Source: Diospyros lotus (Eukaryota > Streptophyta > Magnoliopsida > Ericales > Ebenaceae). From it: DNA of 64,000 nucleotides. A program made the position numbers and the translations under genes. How positions within the stretch are numbered: the first letter of the stretch is position 1; each line of letters opens with the position of its first letter. The notes under the pieces are model-generated. The model was given only the letters and a program-made list of their open reading frames with translations, ran no database searches and was not told the origin of the DNA. Location: positions 4,291,327 to 4,355,326 of the forward strand of contig NC_068344.1 of the NCBI RefSeq assembly GCF_014633365.1. Direction: 5' to 3'. Below, piece after piece: positions 1 through 11,614 of this stretch.

Positions 1-428
1 TGTTTATTTTCATTTCTATATTTACTTTTTTATTTTCTAACTCATCCCTAACATCTCCAGCGACTGTAGGAGTTGCTGAAGTTGCTGCCTACTCCTCTGG
101 CCTTTCCCTCTAGTTGCCAGCAACTTCCGGACCAGATCTGGGAGTCTCACCAGGAGTTGGCAATGCCCAATGTCCCCATCTCTGTCTTGGTGGTGGCTCC
201 CATGGGAGTTGCCAGCAAGTGAAGAGATGTCGGAATAAGTGGCCGGAGGTGAGAGGAGTGTGGGAGGGGAAGAAATGAAAACTAAAACCAAAAATGGAAC
301 TCCTCTTTGTTTTCAGAATTTTCAAAGTTTTTGAGAAGGAAAATGAGTATCCAAATGCTATTTTCTTGTTTTCATTGTCAAAAATAGTGAAAACAAAAAC
401 TGAAAATGAAAGGTCTACCAAATAGACC
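1..428. repeat. Right part of a MITE-like element (left end outside window)
   Basis: The segment ends at 412-428 in a near-palindrome, ggtctaccaaatagacc, a type of end common in plant non-autonomous DNA transposons. The ORFs here on the minus strand have low-complexity translations and no recognisable domain. The other terminal repeat would lie left of the window, so the family cannot be assigned. Confidence 0.35.
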
Positions 429-1135
429 GTAAATAATCAGTGCCTGAACGTTGAGGTAAAAACCAATCAAGTTCATCTATTTCTATTTCACTTAGTTATT
501 GAACTTTGAGGTAAAAGTTAATCAAGTTATTCTACTTTTAATTTCGTCAATTCAATGCTTGAACATAGGGTAAGAATCAATCAAGTCATTCTACTTTCAA
601 TTTAATCAATTCTGTTCTTGAGCTTTTTTAAAAACCATCTATTTGGTGCAACCATTAACACCATCTTAACAGATGTTACAGTGTACTTTAATACCATCAA
701 CAGGTAACGTGTCTCCTACATGGGATGATGATGTGCTGTTAATTGAAAGTCCAAAAAAAAATGAGAAGAAGTAGAAGAAGACACCTGACACTTTTTTGGC
801 TACCACCCTTGTTATCTAGAGTGTATGTGTTTTGACTTTTGATCAACACCGAGTCATTACTAAATATAGAAGACACATCAACTGTTGAAGATGTTAAAGG
901 GACGTTCCCATAAGATCTGTTAATTTGCAATGAACGTTAATGATTACACTAGATTGATGGGTTTTAAGTCTATGAATTGAATTGATTAAATTAATAGTAC
1001 AAGTATTTGATTGATGTTTTACCCCAAAGTTTAAGCACTGAATTGAAAGTAGAAGAATTTGATTAATTTTTACCAAAAAAGTTCAAGATTGAATTGATTA
1101 ATTGAAAGTACAAGAACAAGAATGATATTTTGTTT
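429..1135. repeat. Non-autonomous element made of inverted subterminal repeat arrays
   Basis: The left half (about 440-620) carries several degenerate copies of a roughly 50-bp unit containing 'aatcaagt.attctact.t.aatt' and 'cttgaac'. The right half (about 960-1115) carries the same unit several times in reverse complement. This inverted arrangement around a unique core is typical of MULE- or MITE-like non-autonomous DNA transposons. I could not fix exact ends or a target-site duplication. An AT/AC microsatellite follows at about 1194-1223. Confidence 0.45.
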
Positions 1136-2031
1136 CCTAAGCTGAAATCATTATGTGACTTGGTAATATTACTAAAGAAAAGTTTCTCGTGAATAATATA
1201 TATATATATATATACACACACACCAAGAAGGATAACCTTCCTGAGCTTTTCATTACAATTATTCATCTCATTTCAAAAGGAGTATAACTTGATTGAATTC
1301 GTAAATATGTTATTATTGTTGATATTCATATACCTGCAATTTTCATTAGGATGCTATTGCTGTGTATTGTTTAATTGCCAAAACAGAGGATTTGCTGCCT
1401 GGTGGTAGTCACTCATTAGAGTCCAAATAGTTGGATTTTAGATATTAATTACCATTATTTTTACTTTAAAGTGATTCAGTGTATGGACATAATTGACAAT
1501 ATTCCGATCCAAGAAAATGGAATTAGCAGCATTTCTGAATAAATGATGCTTTTTCTTTGAAGGAGATGTTTTCTAGTTAATGTACAGTATTGCCATGGAT
1601 CTATAGACAATCATACTTGAGACCTGTTGACATGGTGAGGCAAGTGGTATATTTATCGTCAACCAGTGTGACCATAGGCTTTGTAGTTGAACGGATTCTT
1701 TTTGGTTAGTTATAACTATTATATTTTGCTTCTTGTAAATAAACTGATTCAACTAGATACCATTCTTCCTTCGATGTAATCAAATTACAAAATAACATTT
1801 GATTTGGGTTAACACCAAGCACTCGTACTGACGTTTAGGACTGCTGTTTTAATATGATATAGCTACCTTGCTGGATGCTGCCCTTGCATTCTGATTACAT
1901 AATTTGTGCAAAAATTTCTTCATTTTAATATTTAGATCTTTTGGGGATTCTGGTAGGATAAGAATATGTTGTGTTTCAATTTGAAATAGGCTGCCAGGAT
2001 TATCCTCTCTCATTAATGAGTTCTGATACAG
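1136..2031. other. Non-coding stretch, possibly an intron
   Basis: Apart from the AT/AC microsatellite I see no coding or repeat signal. If the exon-like segment at 2032 is real, this would be part of the intron before it. Confidence 0.3.
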
Positions 2032-2128
2032 ATCTTGGATTGAGGAAGAAGCCAGGAAAAGCCAAGCCCGTGCCAAGGTGCTCGAGGAGGTGGGACGAAG
2101 GTGGAAGTGGGGTGACAACCAAGCGTGA
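2032..2128 (+). CDS. Possible last exon of a gene extending left of the window (SLH-domain-like, tentative)
   Basis: After an acceptor AG at 2030-2031 a frame stays open for 31 codons to TGA at 2126-2128. Its translation is highly charged and helical (it contains WIEEEARKSQARAKVLEEVG and then RRWKW), which looks like the C-terminal end of a coiled-coil protein and not like random AT-rich sequence. My inference is that this is the end of a plastid S-layer-homology-domain protein of the type encoded next to CHUP1 in Arabidopsis. That rests on memory of gene order and residue style, not on a search. No upstream exon is recognisable in 1-2031, so the remainder must lie outside the window or be lost. 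Confidence 0.4.
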
Positions 2129-3060
2129 TTTCCATTAACAGTAGAGTTCTACTGGAAAATTACTTGAAGAATTCCTTGATGGAGGATTACCTCATAGATC
2201 TCCAGTGATTGTCATGCATGAATGTGCATTGACATTTGTGTTTATAGCGGGCCATATATCAGTACAAAGGAACGAAAGGAAACGGAAAAGATAATTGTAA
2301 TGTTTCCTGAGGCCGCTTTGTTCTTCGATCTGTCATGGTGCCTATGGGAAAAGGGATGCAGATTGTTCTTGCTGCTTCACTGCCTACATTTCTTAAAGTG
2401 CAAGTGTATGTGCATTCACATATGGACTTGAGGACAAATTGTAACACATTCTTGAGGTGAAGTTGCATTCAGATTTTGTGTTTGAATGTTGTCCGTGTTG
2501 AACTGAACTTATGTGCCATTGTTACTCTTCGGATTGGATCTTGCAAGAAACAAACAATCAAGAGTGGGATGCATGATGTATATGCCCCTTTCTCTGAAAC
2601 ATTGGATGAGGATTAGGGAATTGGATGGTATATGTAACATGAAGTTGGGAGTGTTCCAAGCGTTTTATCATTCTCGTGGAGACCTATTTTCTGGGGTACC
2701 TTCATTACAGTATCGTTTATCAATTAAGTTGGATGCACCATCTAGCTGATCAATTTCATATGAATGCAGCATCAGCTTTCTTCTTTTCCATTTTTTATTT
2801 CATAAGTTTTGCAGGTGGATACTAGATGTCCAGATACTGTCACAAAAGTGGGACAAAGATGCAAAGATTTCCATTTTTTTAGTTTCCTCTTTGCTGGGGG
2901 CTCTCTTTCAGGACAATTTGTTCAAGGCAAAGGCTCTTTTAAACCTTCTATTTGGAGAGATGAGAAGCAAGAGTGGAAGGAAATTTTGCTGTCACCCGAA
3001 CTGAGCCAGTTCCAACCCCTGCTTATTTCTTTTGCATTCTGACCGTAATAGTAATAATAA
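2129..3060. other. Probable 3' untranslated or intergenic sequence
   Basis: Short ORFs at 2222-2431, 2513-2749 and 2809-3042 show no domain, and several start at non-ATG codons. If the exon at 2032-2128 is real, part of this stretch would be its 3' UTR. No repeat structure was seen. Confidence 0.3.
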
Positions 3061-3069
3061 GATTGCGTC

Positions 3070-3225
3070 CCTGGAGACATAGCCTAGTGCTCAAACGAGC
3101 ATGAAAAAAGACTTTTTACTCTCACATTTGTAGTGTATTAGTATTCAAATCTTGATTGTTATGATTTTTTAATTTACATTTTCTGCTGAAATCATGGGAT
3201 TGAGCAATAGAGACATTTAAAAAAA
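3070..3225 (+). repeat. tRNA-derived SINE-like head
   Basis: A pol III A-box-like word (tagcctagtgc, about 3080) is followed roughly 60 bp later by a B-box-like word (gtattcaaatct, about 3140), then AT-rich sequence ending in an A-rich run. This order resembles plant tRNA-derived SINEs. Both boxes deviate from consensus, so the call is weak. Confidence 0.3.
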
Positions 3226-3304
3226 ATAATAATAAGATTGCTATGTAGTAATAGTAGTAAGAAGGTGTTATTTATCTACACTTTATTCCGAGATCTATTT
3301 TTAG

Positions 3305-3479
3305 TGGAACAGTTGCTTCCAACAAAAGAGTCCTCTCTGATGGCTGGCTGTCCTCAGTTCTCTCTACCACTGGTGTTATGGAGCATTATTGGGATAATGC
3401 TTTGGCTGCTACTATGGGATTGTGGGCCCAAGCGATTTATGACCCAGAAAATGATTCCCAGTTTGTACAGACTCTGTGA
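3305..3479 (+). pseudogene. Exon-like fragment, unidentified
   Basis: After a pyrimidine-rich stretch and an acceptor AG (3303-3304) a frame stays open for 57 codons to TGA at 3477-3479. The translation has a balanced composition (it contains VLSDGWLSSVLSTTGVMEHY and then WDNALAATMGLWAQ), unlike its AT-rich surroundings. The same frame is closed by TAA shortly upstream, so it can only be a terminal exon or an exon relic. I do not recognise the family, and no preceding exon with a matching donor was identified. It could be a decayed gene or an alternative 3' exon of the gene ending at 2128. Confidence 0.25.
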
Positions 3480-3662
3480 TCTAATTTGATCATTGGCTGG
3501 ATTAACTCCACCTGTCACCAATCAAGACCTTCCCAGCCAGGTCACGTTCCATGCTTACGCTGGACTCAAATCTCAATTCAATCCCCTTCCCCAATTTCTC
3601 CTGTACATCGTACAGTCTTCTGTCGCATCATCAAACCCCCTAGAAACGGAGTGCGATTTTGC

Positions 3663-3685
3663 GCACCCCGTTGTTAACGGGGTGC
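3663..3685. repeat. Perfect 10-bp inverted repeat
   Basis: The arms gcaccccgtt and aacggggtgc are exact reverse complements around a 3-base gtt. The GC-rich hairpin is followed by a short A/T run. No gene nearby suggests a function. Confidence 0.6.
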
Positions 3686-5073
3686 CAAAATAATTTTTTT
3701 ACCCCCAAATGAACAAGGCCCCAAGAGATTGTTTCTCTGTCTCTTTTTCTTTTTATATTTCTTTTTATTTTTATTTTCACCACCTTTCTCCTAATATTGA
3801 CTCTCTCACCATTATATCCTCCTTTTTCCATAGCCTCCCTTTTTATTGCCTTACCTCTCACACAATAACCGTTGTTGCATTCTTTCTCGTCTCGCCTCGC
3901 TATTAGTTTGCCAATCACGATTACATCCTCTTTTTTTGAAGTGAGAAATAATGTAGCAGTGGGCAACGAGATGGAGTAGTGAGGTGAGGTAGCAACGACG
4001 GCAATAGAAAAGCAACAAAAGAAGAAAAAAAAAAAAAAAGGAAGCCCTCAAAACATAGCGCAAGTAGTAAAGCTCCTAAATTTTTTTAGAAGTGACAGGA
4101 GATCAACTATTGGTGAAAATAGAAATATTTCATTTAGTGGGGACTGATCACGTGTCCACTTGAGAATGTAAAAGATTGCGACAATATCCGATTTACTTGA
4201 AGACTACAGAGGGATATGTCAGTCTCCTCCAAAACTATACAAGCAAAGTTCAAACACTTGGATAAAAAAAAAAAAGAGAGGGAGACAGAAGAAAGGAGAA
4301 AGATGGGAACCCAACAAAATTGATAAAGGATGACGTTTACCTTATTAAGAATGCACAAAATCGCACTCCAAAAAAATGAGAGAAATAATCCCCAATAAGA
4401 AATGTCAAAATTTTGGAACACCGTTCAAATATGGTTATATTGGTGAAGATGATATAATATTACAATAAATTTATTTGTAAAATTTAACATCTTATTCAAG
4501 GACTTTAAAACAAAATTTTATAGGAACCCAAACCCCATCTTGGCAATACATAGTCAACCAAGTCTACGCAAGATTATTTTCTTAAATAATATCAAATTTA
4601 TGTCAGATAAGGAGATGGGTTCCATTTGGCCTCATAAAAAAATTTAAAAAAAAAAATGCCAGAAAAGTTGTGGGGGCAAAAGGGTCAAATTCCAGCTGAA
4701 TAAAGGTTGGTTTCAGTTGGCTAGTGTATCTTACATATGCTCCATTCCATCAACTAAATGGCAGGACTTTCATTTTTAGCCCCACTTTTTCAATCAAATC
4801 TACCATCCACCTACTTAACTCCTTTCCCATTCTTCCTTCATTCATTTTTTTGTCAAAGGCAAGAGCAGCTGCAATTCTTTCTTTGTCTCTGCCTGTCAAC
4901 AAGACCCACCTTCCTTTTGGGGGGAGGGGCCCTTGTGACAAGAAGTAAAAATAAGGAAACAAAACAATAATTTATTAATAAGATTTTCAAAAATAGGTGA
5001 AAATTAAAATAACTTTATTTTTTTAGAATTTCTTTTTGGAGTTAAATAAGGGTGGGACTCATCATTCACCTTA
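3686..5073. other. Intergenic, no gene seen
   Basis: AT-rich DNA with short homopolymer runs. Predicted ORFs on both strands overlap each other and have low-complexity translations. No transposon ends recognised. Confidence 0.4.
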
Positions 5074-5099
5074 CCCCCCCCCCCCCCCCCCCCCCCCCC
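5074..5099. repeat. 26-base poly-C tract
   Basis: Uninterrupted run of C on the plus strand, roughly 300 bp before the small ORF at 5381 and about 0.95 kb before the CHUP1 start. Such a tract can form G-quadruplex or i-motif structures, and its true length is often uncertain in assemblies. Confidence 0.85.
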
Positions 5100-5380
5100 A
5101 CTTCTGCTGCTGGGGTACTCTTTTGACTTTGAGAGTCTTGAATAACTTATGATGCTATTTATTTAAAATATAATATGTCAGTATTTAAGATCAGTTATAT
5201 GAATTTTAATTCATTTTATCTAGAGTCTATGTTATTTAATTTAACTAAAATTACTTAATAAAATAAGAATTCAGTGAGAAATTTTTATAAAAATGTTATT
5301 ATTAATTATATTTTCTCACAAAAAAAGGTTTATAAAGATTCATCACTTCTCATGTATTAACTATTAACACCAACCCTTTG

Positions 5381-5677
5381 ATGGATAAACAAGCAACCGG
5401 AACGGGTACACAGCTTGCCATTAGAGACAAGATAATTATCTTAGCCGCCTTTTTCACTCTTAATGGCCAGCCAAAACTTAATACCCCTGAAGCAAGAAGG
5501 CAAGAATCCTTGGGGACCATGATGTTGTTCAAATTTACAGTGTTTGGAGTCTTTATCAGTCTGTACATGTGGTTCTTGTTAACTGGACACAAGCTTATGA
5601 AGAATGAGTTGGAGAACTTATATTCCTTTGGAGAAAGACTGGCCACTAGTTTTTTTGGTGGTTTCTGTAGCTCTTAG
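5381..5677 (+). CDS. Candidate small single-pass membrane protein (98 aa), unidentified
   Basis: An ATG-initiated frame of 98 codons runs without a stop between AT-rich flanks. The product starts MDKQATGTGTQLAIRDKI, has a mixed polar N-terminal half, then a hydrophobic stretch near residues 49-68 (LFKFTVFGVFISLYMW) followed by a basic and acidic tail, so one membrane segment is likely. Codon content looks more gene-like than the surroundings. The opposite strand is also open, which lowers confidence. It lies 357 bp upstream of the CHUP1 start on the same strand, so it could be a separate small gene or an ORF in the CHUP1 leader. I do not recognise the family. Confidence 0.35.
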   Translation: MDKQATGTGTQLAIRDKIIILAAFFTLNGQPKLNTPEARRQESLGTMMLFKFTVFGVFISLYMWFLLTGHKLMKNELENLYSFGERLATSFFGGFCSS

Positions 5678-6033
5678 CTTGACAATCGGGATGGAATTCT
5701 TCCATTTAGCAGATATAGTTTGGGGACAAGCAAGTTTTCCCTTTTGAAGGGTCTAAAAACCTGATAAGATGATAATGCTGATTTTGTGGAGATGCTTTTA
5801 GCTTGATAGATGGCTGCTGAATCTCCATATTTATTACATTCCTGATCTGGGTTTCAAAACTTTTTTCTAATAAGGTAGGATCCTGGGTTGTTCTTTTTGC
5901 CCTTCATCTGGCGTGAAGGTCTGAACTCTGAGCTATGGGGTTTTGGAGAGATGGGTGGAGGGTTGTTTGAGAACTGGGTTTCTCTGTAGATGAGAGGAAG
6001 AGAGTATTTTCTATCAACAGTTCCTGATTCTAC
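5678..6033 (+). promoter_or_regulatory. Presumed CHUP1 promoter/5' leader
   Basis: Pyrimidine- and G-rich non-coding sequence directly upstream of the CHUP1 ATG. No clear TATA box was picked out. A leader intron is possible but I could not define one. Confidence 0.35.
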
Positions 6034-9000
6034 ATGATAGTTAGGTTGGGATTTGTGGTTGCTGCTTCTATTGCAGCATATGCAGTTAAGCAGCTTAATA
6101 TCAGAAGTTCAAGGTCATCAGTCTCTTTGATCAAGCCTTCAGGTATCTAATTCATGGCTTGTATATAATTCATCCAAGAAAACCGCTTTGCGGCTGTATC
6201 ATTTTTTGTCATGAACAAAGTTCGCATACTGTTTGAAAAAATGTCTGTGAGAGTGCTGGCAGTTTATCTGCTCGTCGAAGAATGAATATTATGTTCTGGT
6301 TTTCTCGTGTAATTCATTTTAATTAAACTTTGTCACTGTTGTGAAACTGGGATTCAGAAAATGGCGAATTATCGACTGAACAGCCTTGCATTGAGGAAGA
6401 TAAGGAACACTTCAAGTATTCTGGCGATGGCCCCAATGAACAGGATGTGAGTATTGATGTCAACCTTGATTAAGCTCATGTTTATTCTCTGATTGAATAA
6501 TTTTCAATTTTTGTATTACAAATGCTTTTTTTTTTCTTCTGAAGACAAGGTTGGACAGAACTTTCTATTTTGTGCTTGCTTTTGGATATTGACAAATAAT
6601 TTGTACATTGTAGGGGGAGGAGGAAGAGGAGAAAGAAGAGGTAAAATTAATTAGTGGCGTGATAAACCCGGCTCTAGGTAATTCAGCCGATCTTGAAGAT
6701 GAGATTTTGCCTGAATTTGAAAATCTTCTATCTGGGGAGATCGATTTTCCATTACCCAATGACAAGTATGATACAGAGAGGACTTCCAAGGCAGAGAAAG
6801 ACAAAGTTTATGAAAGTGAGATGGCTGACAATGCAAATGAACTGGAGCGGCTGCGGAATTTAGTTGAAGAATTGGAGGAGAGGGAAGTGAAGCTAGAAGG
6901 CGAATTGCTTGAGTACTATGGTTTGAAAGAGCAGGAGTCAGACATCACTGAACTTCAAAGGCAGCTCAAGATTAAGGCAGTAGAGATTGACATGCTGAAC
7001 ATAACCATCAACTCCCTGCAGGCTGAAAGGAAAAAGCTTCAGGAAGAGGTTTCTCTGGGAGCTTCTGCAAGGAGAGAGCTGGAGGTGGCCAGGAATAAGA
7101 TAAAGGAGCTGCAGAGGCAGATTCAGCTTGAAGCTAGTCAGACAAAAGGCCAGCTATTGTTGCTCAAACAACAAGTTAGTGGTCTTCAAGCGAAGGAGGA
7201 AGAAGCCTTCAGGAAAGATGCTGAAGTTGAGAGGAAGCTTAAAGCTTTCAAGGAATTAGAGGTGGAGGTTGTGGAGCTCAAGAGGAAGAACAAAGAACTT
7301 CAGCATGAAAAGAGAGAATTGACAATTAAACTAGATGCTGCTGAGTCTAGAATTGCATCCCTTTCAAACTTGACAGAGGTACAAATCTGAAGTTTTCTAT
7401 TGCATCTGTATGCATTATTATGGACTTATTTGAATCTGTACTGTAGTTGCTTACACTTCTCTCAATTGATATAACTTGCTTTTTCTCCTACTTTAGTTGA
7501 GAAAAAACTAGAGTATATTAGGGTTACATGAAATACATAATGGACTTGGTACCTCAAGAATAGTTGCTAAATTCAGAAAACTCCACCATCCATCTCTTAG
7601 TTTAGGATTCAAATATTTGCAAAAGTAGATATGGCTATAGATAGATACAATTGGTGAAAGAGAATCAATGAAGCCGACCCCACCCAGTGGGATTAAGGCT
7701 TTATGTTCACAAAAGAAACATGTTGAAGATGATCCGATTTCCAGATGATAGATGCATTAACACTACATAGGTATGGGCATGTGCATGCAATCAATTGCAC
7801 TCAATTCTAACATTCTAAGCATCATTCTGGCTGCAGAGTGAAATGGTTGCCAAGGTGAGACAGGAGGTCAACAATTTAAGGCACACAAATGAAGATCTTT
7901 TAAAGCAAGTTGAAGGACTTCAAATGAATAGGTTCAGTGAAGTAGAGGAGCTAGTGTACCTTCGTTGGGTCAATGCATGCTTGAGGTATGAGCTGCGTAA
8001 CTACCAGACACCACCTGGGAAAACATCAGCCCGTGATCTCAACAAGAGTTTGAGCCCACGATCACAAGAGAAAGCTAAACAACTGATGTTAGAATATGCA
8101 GGATCAGAACGTGGACAAGGAGACACAGACCTTGACAGCAATTTCTCTCACCCATCATCTCCAGGAAGTGAGGATTTTGACAATGCTTCTATGGACAGTT
8201 CTACAAGTAGATATAGTAATATCAGCAAAAAGCCTAGCTTGATTCAGAAACTAAAGAAATGGGGCAAAAGCAGGGATGATTCAAGCACTCTTTCTTCACC
8301 AGCTAGATCCCTTGGGGGAAGCTCTCCTAGCAGGATTAGTATGAGCCTGAGGCCAAGGGGCCCACTGGAAGCCCTTATGTTGAGAAATGCAGGTGATGGT
8401 GTAGCCATCACTACATTTGGGAAAGCAGAGCAGGAAGCTTCTGAATCTCCTGAAACTCCAAAGGTTTCTTCTGGTGACTCGATGAACAATGTTGCAGAGT
8501 CATTCCACTTGATGTCTAAATCAGTTGAAGGGATTTTAGATGAAAAATACCCAGCATATAAAGACCGGCATAAATTGGCTTTGGAGAGGGAGAAGCAAAT
8601 CAAAGAAAAAGCTGATCAAGCAAGGGCTGCCAGGTTTGGCAACAATTCAAAATTAAGTTCTGGTTTGGAGCCTAGATCCAAAGGAGAGAAGGATAAATCC
8701 TTAAGTTTGCCACCAAAACTTGCTCAGATAAAGGAAAAAGTAGTGGTCTCTGGTGACTCAAGTGACCAACCCAGTGATAGCAAAATTGCTGATCCTCAAG
8801 TAGTGAGCAAGATACAGCTTGCTAATATTGAGAAAAGACCTCCCCGTGTCCCTCGACCACCTCCTAAACCATCTGGAGGTGCTCCTATTGGTGCAAATAC
8901 TAATCCTACAAGTGGCATACCAGCACCTCCATCTACGCCGCCACCTCCACCAGGTATCCCACCACCACCACCCATTCCCGGTGGACCTCCTCGGCCACCT

Positions 9001-11614
9001 CCTCCACCAGGAAGCTTACCAAGAGGGTCAGGGACTGGGGAAAAAGTCCATCGTGCTCCTGAAGTAGTTGAATTTTACCAGTCATTGATGAAACGTGAGG
9101 CTAAGAAGGATACGCCATCATTGATATCTTCAACATCTAGTTCAGCAGATGCTAGGAGCAACATTGTCGGGGAGATTGAGAATAGATCATCATTCCTCCT
9201 AGCTGTATGAATTAATTTCTCTAGATTGCAGTTAACTTCATAAAATTTGGAGTATAAATGCTCTTTACATATCCTGACAAAGATTAAAACTGCTTTTTCG
9301 GAATTCAGGTGAAAGCTGACGTGGAAACTCAAGGTGATTTTGTCCAGTCTCTGGCAACTGAAGTCCGAGCAGCATCCTTTACCAATATACATGATTTGGT
9401 GTCCTTTGTGAACTGGCTGGATGAAGAACTCTCTTTCTTGGTATGCCTATTAGTCTGCTTTATTGAAATGAATTATTCATTATGCCACTGAACAACCAGT
9501 GTTTTGTAGATCAAAAGGAATGAAATTTGTCATATAATATAATATCATATGCATCAAAAGATATATGAAAATTTCCAACAAACTTTGCCTTGGTCCAACA
9601 AAATATCTTCTCTAAGAAAAATCAGATGGGCTCAATTCTTGTTTGACGTTCATTAGCAAGAACAAATTGTTAAAAAAATGATGATATCTGGTCCTACATC
9701 AGTTCAACTTTATTTACTACCCTTGGCATCTGCAGTGAAATGTTATTAACCAATAAACCATCAGAATTTTTTTTTTTTTTTTTTCTGTCTATAAGTCATC
9801 TTTTCAATCTGTCTCTTGTAAGGTTGACGAGCGAGCAGTCCTCAAGCACTTTGATTGGCCAGATGGGAAAGCAGATGCTCTAAGAGAGGCGGCCTTCGAA
9901 TACCAGGACCTGGTGAAGCTGGAGCGGCAAGTGTCCTCCTTTGATGATGATCCCAAACTCCCTTGTGAAACTGCTTTGAAGAAAATGTACAAGTTGCTTG
10001 AAAAGTATGTATCTCTTCTTCTCATGCATGTTTATTTTTTTTGATAATTTCTCATGCATGTTTACTAGTTGATATAGAGCATTAAGATGGCTAATATTCA
10101 GGGAAAGGCCTCTCTTAATTCATTGCTGCTCTTGGGAAATATGCTGTTCAGATAGTTGAAGAGGTTGACGGCAAGCATTTGTAGCAATAGTAAGGTTGCT
10201 TCTTTGTGATTGAAAAGTCACAGGTTTGGGTGGTGAAAATGACATCTTTACAAAGCAAGACAAGGCTGTGTATAGCAACAACCATCTCCCAACCCTAGCA
10301 AAGCAAGCAGCCTCATGCACTGGGGACAACCTAGATAGTTTGAAGAGGATTCTCGAAAACCAAATCATAGAAGATCACATGAAAAAAACCATCATTTTGA
10401 TACCCTGAGCAGTTTACTCATCATTTCAAGTTTACCTTAAAGTTTATCTCATGGTTCCATAATATTTGCGTGATCATCAACTTCCTTTGGAAATTATCCG
10501 TCTCATTTGTAAAATTTAAAGTTGCTGGTGGTATCCTCATGTTCAATTTCATTTACAGGGTGGAACAGAGTGTCTATGCGCTCTTGCGTACCAGGGACAT
10601 GGCTGTTTCACGATATAGAGAATTTGGAATTCCCATTGATTGGCTGCTGGACTCTGGAGTAGTAGGAAAGGTATGTTTCACCACTAGAAGAAACAAATTT
10701 CACGTTGCTTAAATGCTACAATCGTCTTGTCTATGCTTTAGCTGAGGCATATCATATGTAAATTGGGTTGTAATCTCCACTTATTATACGGCAAGCTCTT
10801 ATTCGGTGTTGTCTCCCAACTTTTATTTCAGTAGTAGTTGTCTCTATGCTGTTATCTCAAAATCAACAAGAGAACTAGCACTCGCATAACATGGCTTTGA
10901 CAATACTCATTTACTTACATCTATAAAATGGTGAAAGATGATGTTTTCCCTTGCAGATCAAGCTCTCTTCTGTGCAACTTGCAAAGAAATACATGAAACG
11001 AGTAGCGACTGAACTGGACGTGTTGAGTGGTCCTGAGAAGGAACCAAACAGAGAATTTTTGCTTCTGCAGGGTGTCCGTTTTGCTTTCCGTGTTCATCAG
11101 GTAACATTTCTGACTTCAGCCCATTTCTCTTCCCATTAGGCTTTGAATGCTTCAAGATTCAGAGGATAGTATCATAAAAATCCATAATTTACCTAGAAAA
11201 CTTCAGACGGGGAAAGACCAATCAGAAGCATTTAAAACTTTTTGAGAATACGTTGTTGTAAAACTTGAATGAATTTGCAAAAATAGTTGGGAGGAGTCCC
11301 CTTTGTACAGAACATATTTTCCCTGGAAAACTTGACACTATGTTTGGAACTAGGGTCGGCGCAAGGAAAGAAAACTGAAATTAAGCGCTTAGCACGCATG
11401 TAAAAATGCATGTAGATGAGTGACATCATTTTCTGTTGCATTTAAAAACCCTTGTCACCAAGTAAAGGGTATAAATCTTCTCAAATGGCGAGTGAAATGC
11501 TTTGGTTGTTTCCAGTTTGCGGGAGGCTTTGATGCAGATAGCATGAAAGCTTTTGAAGAATTGAGGAGCCGAGTGCGTGCACAGACAGGAGAAGACAATA
11601 AGTTGGAAGCATGA
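6034..11614 (+). CDS. CHUP1: CHUP1 (CHLOROPLAST UNUSUAL POSITIONING 1) orthologue, nine coding exons
   Basis: CHUP1 anchors chloroplasts to actin at the outer envelope and drives light-dependent chloroplast positioning. Coding exons inferred from reading frame and GT/AG sites: 6034-6142, 6358-6446, 6614-7378, 7837-9204, 9309-9440, 9823-10004, 10559-10670, 10957-11100, 11516-11614. They join in phase to 3000 nt, 999 residues, close to the Arabidopsis length of about 1000. Domains: an N-terminal hydrophobic segment (residues 1-20, starts MIVRLGFVVAASIAAYAV) for envelope targeting; an acidic patch and the conserved ILPEFENLLSGEIDFPLP near 85-105; a long coiled coil at about 142-376, where the actin-binding region lies in the family; serine-rich linkers; a proline-rich profilin-binding-type stretch at about 656-721; and a conserved C-terminal domain at about 740-990 (NREFLLLQGVRFAFRVHQ). 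The start matches the conserved family N-terminus. No frameshift or missing exon; the gene looks intact. Confidence 0.96.

Noticed and set aside
8244..8603. 119-codon ORF antisense to CHUP1
   Set aside because: Shadow of CHUP1 exon 4 with no independent evidence.
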